This document shows positions 22,547-30,972 of a DNA stretch of 36,554 bases, in pieces. The position numbers and the translations under genes are program-made. The stretch is from positions 20,519 through 57,072 of the forward strand of contig PBHE01000010.1 in NCBI GenBank assembly GCA_002719335.1, in the 5' to 3' direction. How positions within the stretch are numbered: position 1 is the first letter of the stretch; every line of letters starts with the position of its first letter. This stretch comes from Acidimicrobiaceae bacterium. GTDB taxonomy: Bacteria > Actinomycetota > Acidimicrobiia > Acidimicrobiales > Poriferisodalaceae. The notes under the pieces are model-generated. The model worked only from the letters and a program-made list of their open reading frames with translations, made no database searches and was not told where the DNA came from.

Positions 22547-25396
22547 TCAGAGTTCCTCGTACGCTTTTGGGTCTGGACAACTGCATATGAGGTTGCGGTC
22601 TCCGTGTGCTCCGTCGATCCTGCCAACTGGCGGCCAGTATTTGTCTTCTCGAATTGACGGCATTGGGTAAGCCGCTTCCTCGCGCGTATACGGATGTTCC
22701 CAACTCGACCTGAGAAGGTCTTCGGCTGGATGGGGGGCGTTGACGAGGGGATTGTCCTCTTTGGGCCATTCACCGGTCTCGATCCGAGAAATTTCGTGTC
22801 GGATGCTGATCATCGCATTGCAGAAGTGATCGATTTCCCCTCTGGCCTCGCTTTCGGTTGGTTCGACCATCAACGTGCCAGGGACGGGAAATGACATCGT
22901 CGGTGCATGGAATCCGTAGTCGATGAGCCGCTTGGCAACGTCTTCGACGCTGACAACATCGGAAAGGGGTCGTAGGTCAAGTATGCATTCGTGAGCCACG
23001 AGGCCATTCTTGCCTCGATAGAGCACGGGGTAAGTGTCTTGCAAACGGTTAGCAACATAGTTCGCGTTAAGAATCGCGACACTGGTGGCGCGCTCTAGGC
23101 CGTGTGCCCCCATCATTGCTATATACATCCAAGGGATAGGCAGAATCCCCGCGGAGCCCCAAGGAGCACCGGAAATAGCTCCCGGTCCGGATTTCGGTCC
23201 TGCTTCCGCGACCACTGGGTGGTTCGGTAGAAATGGAGCGAGGTGGCTTTTGGCGGCAACGGGACCGATGCCAGGTCCGCCTCCTCCGTGAGGAATGCAG
23301 AAGGTCTTGTGGAGGTTTAGATGGCTTATATCGGCGCCAAAATGACCTGGAGGGGCTAGCCCTACCAGAGCGTTGAGATTCGCGCCATCCACGTAGACCT
23401 GTCCGCCAGCATCATGAACAAGCTCACAAATCCTTCCAATGCCGTCTTCGAAGACACCGTGAGTCGAAGGGTAAGTAACCATGATGGCCGCAATGTTTTC
23501 TCGGTATTCGCTCACTTTGTTCGCGAGATCAACGAGGTCAACATCTCCGTTCTCGTCGCAGTCAATTACAGCTACTCGAAGTCCAGCCATCACGGCAGAT
23601 GCCGCGTTTGTTCCATGAGCCGATGCAGGAATTAGACAAACATCTCGTCGTTCTTGACCCATGGCCTCGTGGTAACGCCTGATAGCCAACAGTCCTGCGA
23701 ATTCTCCCTGTGAGCCCGCGTTGGGTTGAAGAGAAATCGCGTCATAGCCGGTGCAGGCAAGCAGCCATTCTTCTAACTCTGCGATCAACTTTATGTAGCC
23801 CTGGGCCTGATCAAGAGGCGCAAACGGATGCATATCTGAGAACTCTGGCCAGGTAATTGGCTCCATTTCGCTAGTCGCGTTCAATTTCATGGTGCAACTG
23901 CCAAGCGGAATCATCCCGCGGTCAAGAGCGATGTCCTTGTCAGCGAGACGCCGGATATATCGGAGCATGTCTGTCTCGGAGCGATAGGAATTGAAAACCG
24001 AGTGGGTCAAGAAATCTGATGATCGCTCCAATTCGGGAGGTATACCCGATGGATGGTCCACCGTAACTAGAGCCCTGCTTCCGCAACCGAATGCGCGCAC
24101 TAACGATTCCACGACTTCTAAATCACAGGTTTCGTCCAGGGACACCCCCACGGTGTTGGAATCAACTCGCCGTAGATTGATTCCCTCGGCAAGCGCACGC
24201 TCCAAAACGCGATCTGCTTGGTTGGGGACGCGCACCGTCAAGGTGTCGAAAAACGACTCATTCAATACAGCGACGCCTGTCGAGTTGAGACTTGCTGCGA
24301 GGAGGGCAGTCAGATCATGTATCCGCTGCGCGATTTGTTTTAGCCCGCTTGGTCCATGCCAAACCGCGTACATAGAAGCGAGGACGGCGAGAAGCACCTG
24401 AGCGGTGCAAATGTTACTCGTGGCCTTTTCGCGTCGGATGTGTTGCTCGCGGGTTTGCAGAGCCAGCCGCGTGGCTGGGCGTCCACCGCTATCCACAGAG
24501 ACTCCAACGAGGCGACCTGGCAGCGAACGTTTGTGACTTTCCCGCGCGGCCAGATAGCCGGCGTGAGGACCACCGAATCCGAGAGGGACTCCAAAACGTT
24601 GTGAAGTTCCCACTACCAAGTCAGCACCGAGCTCTCCCGGCGGCGTCAAAAGGCAAAGCGCTAACAGATCCGCTGAGACGCAAACCAATCCCTCATAGGC
24701 ATGGGATTTGGCTACAACTCCTCTGATGTCGCGGATCCTGCCCGAAGAACCTGGATATTGAATTAACACCCCGTAACACTCTTCAGGGTTGAGATCCTCC
24801 CAGGGATCTCCGACCTGTATTTCGACGCCTAATGCTTGCGCTCGCGTATTAACAACGTCGATTGTCTGAACGTGACAGTCCTTATCGATGAAGAAAATTT
24901 GGCCTTTGCTTTTGCTCAGACGTCTAGCCATCATCATTGCTTCAGCCGCTGCGGTGCTCTCATCCAATAACGAACTATTTGCTATCTCCATTCCCGTGAG
25001 ATCACAGACCATCGTTTGGTAGTTGAGCAGTGCCTCAAGTCGCCCCTGACTTATCTCTGGTTGGTACGGCGTGTACGCGGTGTACCAGGCCGGACTTTCA
25101 AGTATCCGTCGGACCACCACAGCGGGGGTGAAGGTGCCGTGATAGCCCATGCCGATCAGCGACTTCATCGGGTGATTCAGGTCAGCAAGTTCGCGGATAC
25201 GCGCTATGGCTTGAAGCTCATCTAGAGCCGGCGGCAGTTGGAGCGCATCGCCCCCTCGGATCGATTTCGGGAGGGCGGCGTCACAAAGCTCTCGAAGGCT
25301 CGAATAGCCGAGCGAAGAGAGCATCAAATCAATATCAGCGGCTTGCGGGCCTATATGTCTGCTTACGAAATCACTTTCAAGGTTGGGGTTCGTCAT
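22547..25396 (-). CDS. gcvP: Glycine dehydrogenase (decarboxylating), P protein
   Basis: GcvP is the PLP-dependent P protein of the glycine cleavage system. It decarboxylates glycine and loads the aminomethyl group on lipoyl-GcvH. The 949-residue chain has both homologous halves in one polypeptide. The N-terminal [10 protein letters not shown] is followed by [33 protein letters not shown], and the C-terminal half with [21 protein letters not shown] and the PLP lysine K697 in [18 protein letters not shown]. The frame can start at a TTG at 25402, but the ATG at 25396 has GAGG 7 nt upstream (overlapping the gcvT stop). It follows gcvT in the riboswitch-controlled operon; only 9 bp separate gcvT's stop from this start. 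Confidence 0.97.
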   Translation of the reverse strand: MTNPNLESDFVSRHIGPQAADIDLMLSSLGYSSLRELCDAALPKSIRGGDALQLPPALDELQAIARIRELADLNHPMKSLIGMGYHGTFTPAVVVRRILESPAWYTAYTPYQPEISQGRLEALLNYQTMVCDLTGMEIANSSLLDESTAAAEAMMMARRLSKSKGQIFFIDKDCHVQTIDVVNTRAQALGVEIQVGDPWEDLNPEECYGVLIQYPGSSGRIRDIRGVVAKSHAYEGLVCVSADLLALCLLTPPGELGADLVVGTSQRFGVPLGFGGPHAGYLAARESHKRSLPGRLVGVSVDSGGRPATRLALQTREQHIRREKATSNICTAQVLLAVLASMYAVWHGPSGLKQIAQRIHDLTALLAASLNSTGVAVLNESFFDTLTVRVPNQADRVLERALAEGINLRRVDSNTVGVSLDETCDLEVVESLVRAFGCGSRALVTVDHPSGIPPELERSSDFLTHSVFNSYRSETDMLRYIRRLADKDIALDRGMIPLGSCTMKLNATSEMEPITWPEFSDMHPFAPLDQAQGYIKLIAELEEWLLACTGYDAISLQPNAGSQGEFAGLLAIRRYHEAMGQERRDVCLIPASAHGTNAASAVMAGLRVAVIDCDENGDVDLVDLANKVSEYRENIAAIMVTYPSTHGVFEDGIGRICELVHDAGGQVYVDGANLNALVGLAPPGHFGADISHLNLHKTFCIPHGGGGPGIGPVAAKSHLAPFLPNHPVVAEAGPKSGPGAISGAPWGSAGILPIPWMYIAMMGAHGLERATSVAILNANYVANRLQDTYPVLYRGKNGLVAHECILDLRPLSDVVSVEDVAKRLIDYGFHAPTMSFPVPGTLMVEPTESEARGEIDHFCNAMISIRHEISRIETGEWPKEDNPLVNAPHPAEDLLRSSWEHPYTREEAAYPMPSIREDKYWPPVGRIDGAHGDRNLICSCPDPKAYEEL

Positions 25397-25405
25397 CTTC
25401 AAGCC

Positions 25406-26539
25406 TCAATCTCGCCGGTAGCGGTGGGGGACAAAAGGAAGTTTCGTGACTTCGCAAGGAACGTCTTTGCCTCGTACATCAGCGACCAACAAAGTGCCCG
25501 CCCTTGCGTATCGGGCATCGACGTACCCCATGGCGACAGGCTGGTTGCAAGTGGGCCCATAGCCGCCGCTCGTGATGGTTCCTACTTGATCGTTGTCTTC
25601 CGATCTGAGTTTCGCTCCTTCGCGAATTGGCCGTTTAGTGAGGGCCGAAACTCCCACTCTGATTCGATCGGGCCCCGAGGAGAGTTGACCCAAGATTGTG
25701 TCCGCGCCTGCAAATGAGGCTTCGCTTCTACGACGTTGTTGAATAGTCCACGCGAGCCCTGCTTCGACTGGGGTCGTACTCTCGTCCAACTCGTGGCCGT
25801 AAAGACACAAACCCGCCTCCAGTCGCAAACTATCCCTCGCCCCGAGGCCGCATGGAAGGACTCGGTCGTCTTCCAAAAGTTGCTCCGCAATGCGTCCAGC
25901 GCTGCTTGCTGGGACAACCAGTTCGAAACCGTCTTCACCGGTGTAGCCACTACGGCTGATATCGCACGCGATGTCATCCAAATGGAACGCGTGTCGCTCC
26001 ATGAATTTCAGTTCAGCTATGTCCCTGGAGAACACCGAGAGCACTTCGGAAGATTTGGGTCCCTGAATTGCTAATTGCGCCAGATCCTCACGAACTTCGA
26101 TCCTTACATTGGTGGAAATGTTCCGCTCGATGTAGGCGAGATCTTCAGCGGTTCGTGAAGCATTCAACACGATACGAAGCCGATCATCATGTCGACTGAC
26201 AATCAAGTCGTCGACGACTCCACCTTCGGTGTTGGTCAATAGTGCATATCTCAGTCGTTCGTTTCCGAGATCAGATATTGAAGCCGGCGTTATTTTCTCG
26301 AAGCTGTCCGCCGCTGCGCTGAGCCCGTAGCCGTGCTTGGGTATCAGATCGACGATTCCCATGTGACTGACGTCAAAAAGCCCTGCAAGCGTTCTTGTCG
26401 CATGGTGCTCACTGATTACTCCGTCAAAATTAAGAGGCAACTCAAAGCCTGCGAAAGCCACCATCCTGGCTCCAAGACGACGATGAAAACTGTCGAGAGG
26501 GCTTTGCCTGAGATGTTCGGATTGAGAAGCTTTAGTCAT
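25406..26539 (-). CDS. gcvT: Aminomethyltransferase, glycine cleavage T protein
   Basis: GcvT transfers the methylene group from lipoyl-GcvH to tetrahydrofolate, releasing ammonia. The 377-residue protein has the N-terminal LDSFHRRLGARMVAFAGFELPLNF, FDVSHMG, the folate-site region ISRSGYTGEDGFELVVP, and LRLEAGLCLYGHELDESTTPVEAGLAW. Its C-terminal barrel ends FVPHRYRR. The start ATG 26539 is the first gene downstream of a tandem glycine riboswitch; a hairpin that may act as expression platform lies 14-29 nt upstream. gcvP follows immediately. Confidence 0.97.
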   Translation of the reverse strand: MTKASQSEHLRQSPLDSFHRRLGARMVAFAGFELPLNFDGVISEHHATRTLAGLFDVSHMGIVDLIPKHGYGLSAAADSFEKITPASISDLGNERLRYALLTNTEGGVVDDLIVSRHDDRLRIVLNASRTAEDLAYIERNISTNVRIEVREDLAQLAIQGPKSSEVLSVFSRDIAELKFMERHAFHLDDIACDISRSGYTGEDGFELVVPASSAGRIAEQLLEDDRVLPCGLGARDSLRLEAGLCLYGHELDESTTPVEAGLAWTIQQRRRSEASFAGADTILGQLSSGPDRIRVGVSALTKRPIREGAKLRSEDNDQVGTITSGGYGPTCNQPVAMGYVDARYARAGTLLVADVRGKDVPCEVTKLPFVPHRYRRD

Positions 26540-26552
26540 GTTCCGCCAGCCC

Positions 26553-26768
26553 GCGTCGATGTCGACGCCCCGCGCTGTCGTGGAACCTGAGAGATTGGCC
26601 GCTTATCGCAGTTTTCCCCTTCGGTGGAGAGGCGCCAAAGCCCTCTCGCTTTCCAGCGTTGCTTCTTCCCTGCGGTCCTGGGGCCTGAGAGATTCCCGGG
26701 GCGGTTGCTCCTTCGGCGCCGACCAGATGAGGCATACAAACCAGTCGAACTCTCCCACTGGGCTTTAG
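26553..26768 (-). promoter_or_regulatory. Tandem glycine riboswitch upstream of gcvT
   Basis: On the minus strand two glycine-aptamer cores follow each other. The 5' aptamer has GGAGAG (about 26748-26755), CCGAAGG (26710-26716) and AATCTCTCAGG (26684-26694). The 3' aptamer has CCGAAGG (26618-26624) and AATCTCTCAGG (26586-26596), followed by the CACGACAGCG closing region. Between the second aptamer and the ATG, GCGTCG (26553-26558) and CGACGC (26563-26568) can form a short hairpin that could be the expression platform. Glycine binding normally turns gcv expression on; the exact boundaries are estimates. Confidence 0.93.
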
Positions 26769-26779
26769 CAGCGACCTTC

Positions 26780-26785
26780 ATCATA
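26780..26785 (-). promoter_or_regulatory. Candidate -10 box of the gcvT riboswitch promoter
   Basis: TATGAT on the minus strand lies about 15 bp before the first aptamer, the right place for a transcription start near 26773. No convincing -35 hexamer stands 17 bp further up, so this is tentative. Confidence 0.3.
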
Positions 26786-26848
26786 AACGCGAGGCGAGCC
26801 GCGAGGTGCGATAGTTAGGCTGAGAATTCGGCTCGTTCTAACTTGCCT

Positions 26849-27205
26849 CTACCCGAGGAACTCAGCGATCCGACCTTTGGGGCGTCCAATGATTGCCTTG
26901 TTGGACCTTACGAGCACTGGGCGTTGCATCAGCGCCTTACGTTCAACCAACAGGTCTATTACGGCTTGCGGATTACCTATGTACTCTTCGGGGTTCAACC
27001 CGAGTTCCTTAAATTTGGAGTCTTTTCGTACGAGGTCTTCGACTGGATCTTCAAGAAGAGAAACGATCGTTTCCAAAGTCGCGCGGTCAGGAGGTGTCTT
27101 CATGTAGAGGACAACTTCTGCTCGTACGTTTTGTTCCTCAGCGACCGCCAAGGCGTTCTTCGATGATCCTCAATGGGGATTGTGATAAATCGTGACGTCG
27201 GCCAC
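26849..27205 (-). CDS. ArsC-family (arsenate reductase-like) selenoprotein, Sec at the catalytic position
   Basis: This 118-residue thioredoxin-fold protein of the E. coli-type ArsC family reads VADVTIYHNPH-U-GSSKNALAVAEE from the GTG at 27205. The in-frame TGA at 27170-27172 occupies exactly the nucleophile position (Cys12 in E. coli ArsC, HNPxCGxS motif). The other ArsC active-site residues are kept: R60 in EDLVRKDS, R95 in MQRPVLV and R108 in IIGRPKG; YMKTPPDR is also typical. The start is set by AAGGAG 5 nt upstream. Conventional reading would start at a TTG at 27151 and lose the catalytic strand. A SECIS-like hairpin follows the UGA. The gene is 33 bp downstream of a crotonase gene; no arsenic efflux genes are nearby. 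Reduction of arsenate is the family expectation, but another redox role is open. Confidence 0.92.
27136..27153 (-). other. Candidate bacterial SECIS element in the arsC-like gene
   Basis: Arms CCUUGGC and GCUGAGG form 7 bp (two G-U pairs) closed by the tetraloop GGUC. The loop begins 24 nt after the UGA and has G in both of its first two positions, an excellent fit to the bacterial SECIS model as I know it. Confidence 0.75.
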
Positions 27206-27238
27206 TTTGACTCCTTGAAATTGATCGATGGAACGGTA

Positions 27239-27991
27239 TCAGCGTTTAAAGCCGCTCTGGATGCGTTCAACCATGTCTGGGGCAGGCCCTGGACCTTTTT
27301 CTCGCGCCCACTTCATGCCCTCTTCTCGACCCATCTCTGCAAGCTGTTTCATTTGGCGCTTTTCTTCGCGCAATGTGTGCCAGGAGTTCGCGACCATCAA
27401 CGCGGCCCAAGCAGCCGTCGCTTCGGCCAAGTCTTCTGAGGGAACGGAGCGGTTCGCTAGACCGATGCGGACTGCTTCATGGCCGTCCAGGACTCTACCG
27501 CTGTACATCATGTCTCGAGCGACAAGGGGCCCAACTCGCTCAGGTAGCCTGCTCGTCATACCCCAGGTAGGCACCATGCCCCATTTCCCGTGGGTGTCAC
27601 AAAATTGGGCGTCATCTCCGCAGATAAGAAGATCACAAGCCAGAACCAGTTCTAATGCGCCGGTGTAACAGTGACCGTTTACGGAAGCGACAACCGGCTG
27701 CGGTATGGCTTCGATCAGATCGAGGGTTTTTGCTTGTTGGTGCGGCGAACTTGCGCGTTCACCTCGCTCAATTGCATTTAAGTCATTGCCGGCGGAGAAG
27801 GAACGGCCTTTGCCGGTCAAAACGACGACTCCGATTTCGTCTGAAGTCTTGGCGATTTGCTCAAAGTGAGATTGAAGCTCCTCGAACAACAAAGGGCTAA
27901 GAGCATTGAGAGCTTCGGGGCGGTTTAGAGTGAGCGTGCTCACTCCGCTGGCGTCGCTGCGCTCAACCAATGAACTAGGTGGCTCATTCAT
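27239..27991 (-). CDS. Crotonase-family enoyl-CoA hydratase/isomerase-like protein
   Basis: The 250-residue protein has LTLNRPEALNAL, the oxyanion-hole segment SFSAGNDLNAI (residues 64-74), and VNGHCYTGALELVLACDLLI (104-123). At the catalytic positions of enoyl-CoA hydratase it has H134 (in CDTHGKWGMVPTWG) where Glu144 would be and D160 where Glu164 would be, so it is probably not a standard hydratase. The CDTHGKWG pattern is shared by a group of actinobacterial crotonases of unknown reaction. It lies between serB (33 bp upstream) and the arsC-like selenoprotein gene (33 bp downstream), probably one transcript. Confidence 0.88.
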   Translation of the reverse strand: MNEPPSSLVERSDASGVSTLTLNRPEALNALSPLLFEELQSHFEQIAKTSDEIGVVVLTGKGRSFSAGNDLNAIERGERASSPHQQAKTLDLIEAIPQPVVASVNGHCYTGALELVLACDLLICGDDAQFCDTHGKWGMVPTWGMTSRLPERVGPLVARDMMYSGRVLDGHEAVRIGLANRSVPSEDLAEATAAWAALMVANSWHTLREEKRQMKQLAEMGREEGMKWAREKGPGPAPDMVERIQSGFKR

Positions 27992-28024
27992 CGTGCCAGC
28001 TTGTCACAACGGTTGGTGATGATT

Positions 28025-29224
28025 TCAGGCAGCGTAGGAATCGTCCGGTGTGTCGGAAGCATCGGCGGCCTCGACTTCCTCGCGAGTCACCCCGAGCATG
28101 AACAATATTGCATCGAGATAAGGAACATTTACTGCGGTATCTGCTGCTCCGCGAAGTATTGGTTTTGCGTTGAACGCAATGCCCAGACCGGCTTTTTGTA
28201 GCATCGGGAGATCATTCGCCCCGTCCCCAACCGCAACCGTCTGTTCGAGTGGCACCCCTTCGGCTTCGGCGATCGCCTCGAGCAACCTCGCCTTCTCTTG
28301 GGCATCGACGATTTTGCCTGTGATACGTCCTGTAATGACCCCGTCAATAATTTCGAGACGGTTTGCGTGTGCATGATCTAGTTTGAGTTCCTCGGCGAGC
28401 TTGTCAGTGAAATGAGTAAAGCCGCCGCTGATGATTGCTATGCGATAACCAAGTCTTCTAAGCGTTCGCACAAAAGTTCTCGCCCCGGGTGTGAGGATCA
28501 TTCGGTCTATGGCCCGATCAATTGCCGCGGTGTTAGTGCCCTGGAGAAGAGCGACACGTTCCTTCAGGGCCTCGGAATAATCGAGATCGCCGCTCATAGT
28601 GAGGTCTGTCAATCGGGCGACTTCCTCCCGGTGTCCTGCTTCCTCAGCTAAGAGCTCAATTACTTCATTTCGGATGAGGGTCGAATCTACGTCAAGAACC
28701 ACTAGGCGACTTGACCGACGTGTAAGTCCGTGGGGCTGCACTGCAATGTCGATGGACTCTTCCGCGGCGACGTCCATAAGCGCTGCTTGCAGCTTGTTCG
28801 AGTCCCCGCCTTCGACCAGGAATTCGTAGCTCCAGACCGGAAAACGCGAAAGCCTGTGAATCCGATCTATGTTGCCTCCGCTTGCCGCGATAGCACCACT
28901 TGTTCGAGCTAATGCTTCGGGGGAAAGCTCGGGACCGAGAGCGGTGATTACATGGCGTTTTGCATGTCGCGTCGGCGTTGCATCAACAATTTCGAAATCG
29001 ATGTCAAGAGCTCGCTCCCACCCGAACAAGAGGACTTCTTTCACTAAGTCTCTTCCGGTGGGAGCAACAACTGCCAGTCCCAAGGTGAGTTGACGCCTGA
29101 CCACAACTTGTTCCATGTCCTGAAGTTCGGCATCAAGGTCGGCAAGTAAACCTAAGAGTTCACTGGTGATGCCTGGCCGGTCAACGCCGGTAACGCGTAT
29201 GAGAATGGTCTGGGGGGAGGCCAT
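28025..29224 (-). CDS. serB: Phosphoserine phosphatase with N-terminal ACT domains
   Basis: SerB catalyses the last step of serine synthesis, phosphoserine to serine. The 399-residue protein has an N-terminal regulatory part (residues 5-165) with two ACT-like segments, beginning TILIRVTGVDRPGITSELLGLLADL and HVITALGPELSPEALARTSG. The HAD catalytic part follows: LVVLDVDSTLIRNEVIELLA with nucleophile D178 and D180, IAIISGGFTHF, and VGDGANDLPML. This two-ACT architecture is the mycobacterial SerB2 type, which serine inhibits. Its 5' leader carries a long inverted repeat. It fits functionally with the glycine cleavage genes downstream. Confidence 0.95.
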   Translation of the reverse strand: MASPQTILIRVTGVDRPGITSELLGLLADLDAELQDMEQVVVRRQLTLGLAVVAPTGRDLVKEVLLFGWERALDIDFEIVDATPTRHAKRHVITALGPELSPEALARTSGAIAASGGNIDRIHRLSRFPVWSYEFLVEGGDSNKLQAALMDVAAEESIDIAVQPHGLTRRSSRLVVLDVDSTLIRNEVIELLAEEAGHREEVARLTDLTMSGDLDYSEALKERVALLQGTNTAAIDRAIDRMILTPGARTFVRTLRRLGYRIAIISGGFTHFTDKLAEELKLDHAHANRLEIIDGVITGRITGKIVDAQEKARLLEAIAEAEGVPLEQTVAVGDGANDLPMLQKAGLGIAFNAKPILRGAADTAVNVPYLDAILFMLGVTREEVEAADASDTPDDSYAA

Positions 29225-29257
29225 GGCACTGACGGTACCTTTGAGAAATGTCTAACG

Positions 29258-29297
29258 CGCGCTTAATTGTGGATCCCCTGAACCCCCAATTAGCGCG
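29258..29297. repeat. Inverted repeat in the serB leader / divergent intergenic region
   Basis: CGCGCTTAATTG (29258-29269) and CAATTAGCGCG (29287-29297) pair over 11 bp with one bulged base, around a 17-nt loop. It is 33-73 bp upstream of the serB ATG on the minus strand. No T-run follows on either strand. Operator or leader stem-loop are both possible. Confidence 0.5.
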
Positions 29298-29391
29298 GTA
29301 GCGGAGGGACATGAACATGACTTTCGATCGACCGAAGACGGCCGTGAGCCATGGACAGTCAACAATCGTCTGATTTGTGAGCGACCTTTGG

Positions 29392-29421
29392 TTGATTAAG
29401 GCAATACATTTGCCGTAATGA
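29392..29421 (+). promoter_or_regulatory. Candidate promoter with internal palindrome before the PsrBC-like gene
   Basis: TTGATT (29392-29397) and TAATGA (29416-29421) are 18 bp apart. The spacer contains the palindrome GGCAA-TACAT-TTGCC (29400-29414), placed where a regulator could control polymerase binding. The start codon is 29 bp beyond the -10 box. Confidence 0.35.
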
Positions 29422-29449
29422 GCGCGATCTTGAATTTTCGAGGAGGGCC

Positions 29450-30964
29450 GTGACTCGGCTTGGGTTTCTTCTCGATAGCGAGACATGTATTGGGTGTCAC
29501 GCTTGTACGGTCGCGTGTAAAAGCGAACATGACGTGCCCCTGGGGGTAAACCGGACCTGGGTTAAATACATAGAGACGGGTGAATTTCCAGATACCACTC
29601 GCCATTTCTCGGTAATGCGTTGCAACCAATGTGAGGACGCGCCGTGTATGGAGATTTGTCCGACGTCCGCTTTATTTCGAGCATCCAATGGTGTGGTGGA
29701 TTTTGACGACAGCAACTGCATTGGTTGTAAGGGCTGCATGAATGCTTGCCCATACGATGCGATTTACATTAACCCACAGACCAATACCGCTAATAAGTGC
29801 AATTTCTGTAACCACCGAATTGAGATGGGCTTGGAACCATCCTGTGTAGTTGTGTGCCCGACTCATTCGATCAAGGTGATCGATTTCGATGATGCCGATA
29901 ATGATGCACGACGGATTGTGGAGAGAGAAGACTTGCCGGTTCGGTCCCCAGAGCAAGGAACGGTTCCCAAGGTTTTCTACCGAGGCGCCAACGAAGCTTC
30001 GCTTGACCCTCTCTTAACAGCCATCCCCGACGATGGGCTTATATGGGCTGATGTCACCCCCCAACACCCCACACCACCAACCCGCGAACCGAATCTTGTA
30101 GGTCGCACGACATACACGACGGCTCATGCGACAGCTTGGCAAACCAAAGTTTCGGCATATCTGGTTACGAAAGCAGTTGCAGCGGGCGTCATGCTTCTGG
30201 CCGCTCTTATGGTGCTGCTTGGCGAGGCGGATCACGTAACGACAGTCGGGTTCGTGCCGGCGGTGATCGCTGTTTTCTTTGTGATTGTTACAGGAGTCTT
30301 GTTGGTGGCGGATTTAAAGAAGCCTTCCCGGTTCCTTCTTGTGCTGACTCGTGGCAACCGGTCCAGCTGGTTAGTACGAGGTGCTTACATACTTGGACTT
30401 TTTGCGCTCTTGCTCGGAGGTTGGCTGTTGGCGGCAGTGCTTGACTCGCCTCAAATGCTTAGGATCCTGGCCGTACCGATCGCTGTAGTTGCGGCGAGCA
30501 CTGCTGGGTACACAGCGTTTCTCTTCGCTCAGTGCGAGGGCCGCGACCTGTGGCAGAGTCAACTGCTTTTACCCACGCTGCTTGTTCAAGCTGTCGCTGC
30601 GGGCGGTTCAGTCTGGTTCCTAGCGAACCTATTCGTCGACATGCCTGAATCAGGGGTGGTGCGCGGGATAACGATGGCTGCCCTGGTCGCGAACGGCCTC
30701 TTAGTGGTGCTCGAAATTTCGGGTGATCATTCTCGACATGTCGCGCTAGCAGTGCATTCCATGACACGTGGTGATCAAAGAACACTTTTCTTGACAGGGA
30801 TCGTCGGAGGATTGGTTCTGCCCGTTATCTTGCTGGCCGTCGGCTCGATTATTGACAGCCAAGCATCGACACTTTCTTGTTTCGCTGGGGTATTGATCCT
30901 TGGCGGCATGTGGGCGTACGAAGATAGCTATGTACAAGCCGGCCAGTCGGTTCCGCTGTCCTAG
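29450..30964 (+). CDS. Fused 4Fe-4S ferredoxin / NrfD-like membrane subunit (PsrB-PsrC type)
   Basis: The 504-residue protein joins two subunits that are usually separate. Residues 1-180 hold the electron-transfer part with four cysteine sets: C13-C16-C19-C23, C58-C61-C66-C70, C90-C93-C96-C100 and C117-C120-C132-C136, enough for four 4Fe-4S clusters. After a Pro-rich linker (about 205-225), residues 235-500 hold about eight to ten hydrophobic helices of the NrfD/PsrC quinone-interacting type. The fused protein would pass electrons between the membrane quinone pool and the molybdopterin subunit encoded next. The GTG at 29450 has AGGAGG just upstream. The downstream catalytic gene begins 9 bp after its stop with its own AGGAGG. 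No Tat signal or signal peptide is seen. Confidence 0.9.
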   Translation: MTRLGFLLDSETCIGCHACTVACKSEHDVPLGVNRTWVKYIETGEFPDTTRHFSVMRCNQCEDAPCMEICPTSALFRASNGVVDFDDSNCIGCKGCMNACPYDAIYINPQTNTANKCNFCNHRIEMGLEPSCVVVCPTHSIKVIDFDDADNDARRIVEREDLPVRSPEQGTVPKVFYRGANEASLDPLLTAIPDDGLIWADVTPQHPTPPTREPNLVGRTTYTTAHATAWQTKVSAYLVTKAVAAGVMLLAALMVLLGEADHVTTVGFVPAVIAVFFVIVTGVLLVADLKKPSRFLLVLTRGNRSSWLVRGAYILGLFALLLGGWLLAAVLDSPQMLRILAVPIAVVAASTAGYTAFLFAQCEGRDLWQSQLLLPTLLVQAVAAGGSVWFLANLFVDMPESGVVRGITMAALVANGLLVVLEISGDHSRHVALAVHSMTRGDQRTLFLTGIVGGLVLPVILLAVGSIIDSQASTLSCFAGVLILGGMWAYEDSYVQAGQSVPLS

Positions 30965-30972
30965 GAGGGTTG

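Noticed and set aside
26536-26784. Several 60-85 codon open frames upstream of gcvT on both strands
   Set aside because: They coincide with the tandem glycine riboswitch, whose structure explains the sequence; no protein similarity or ribosome site was seen.
27139-27205. UGA at 27170-27172 as the true stop of a short upstream peptide
   Set aside because: The 11 residues before it and the sequence after it together form one uninterrupted ArsC active site with correct spacing, which chance would not give.
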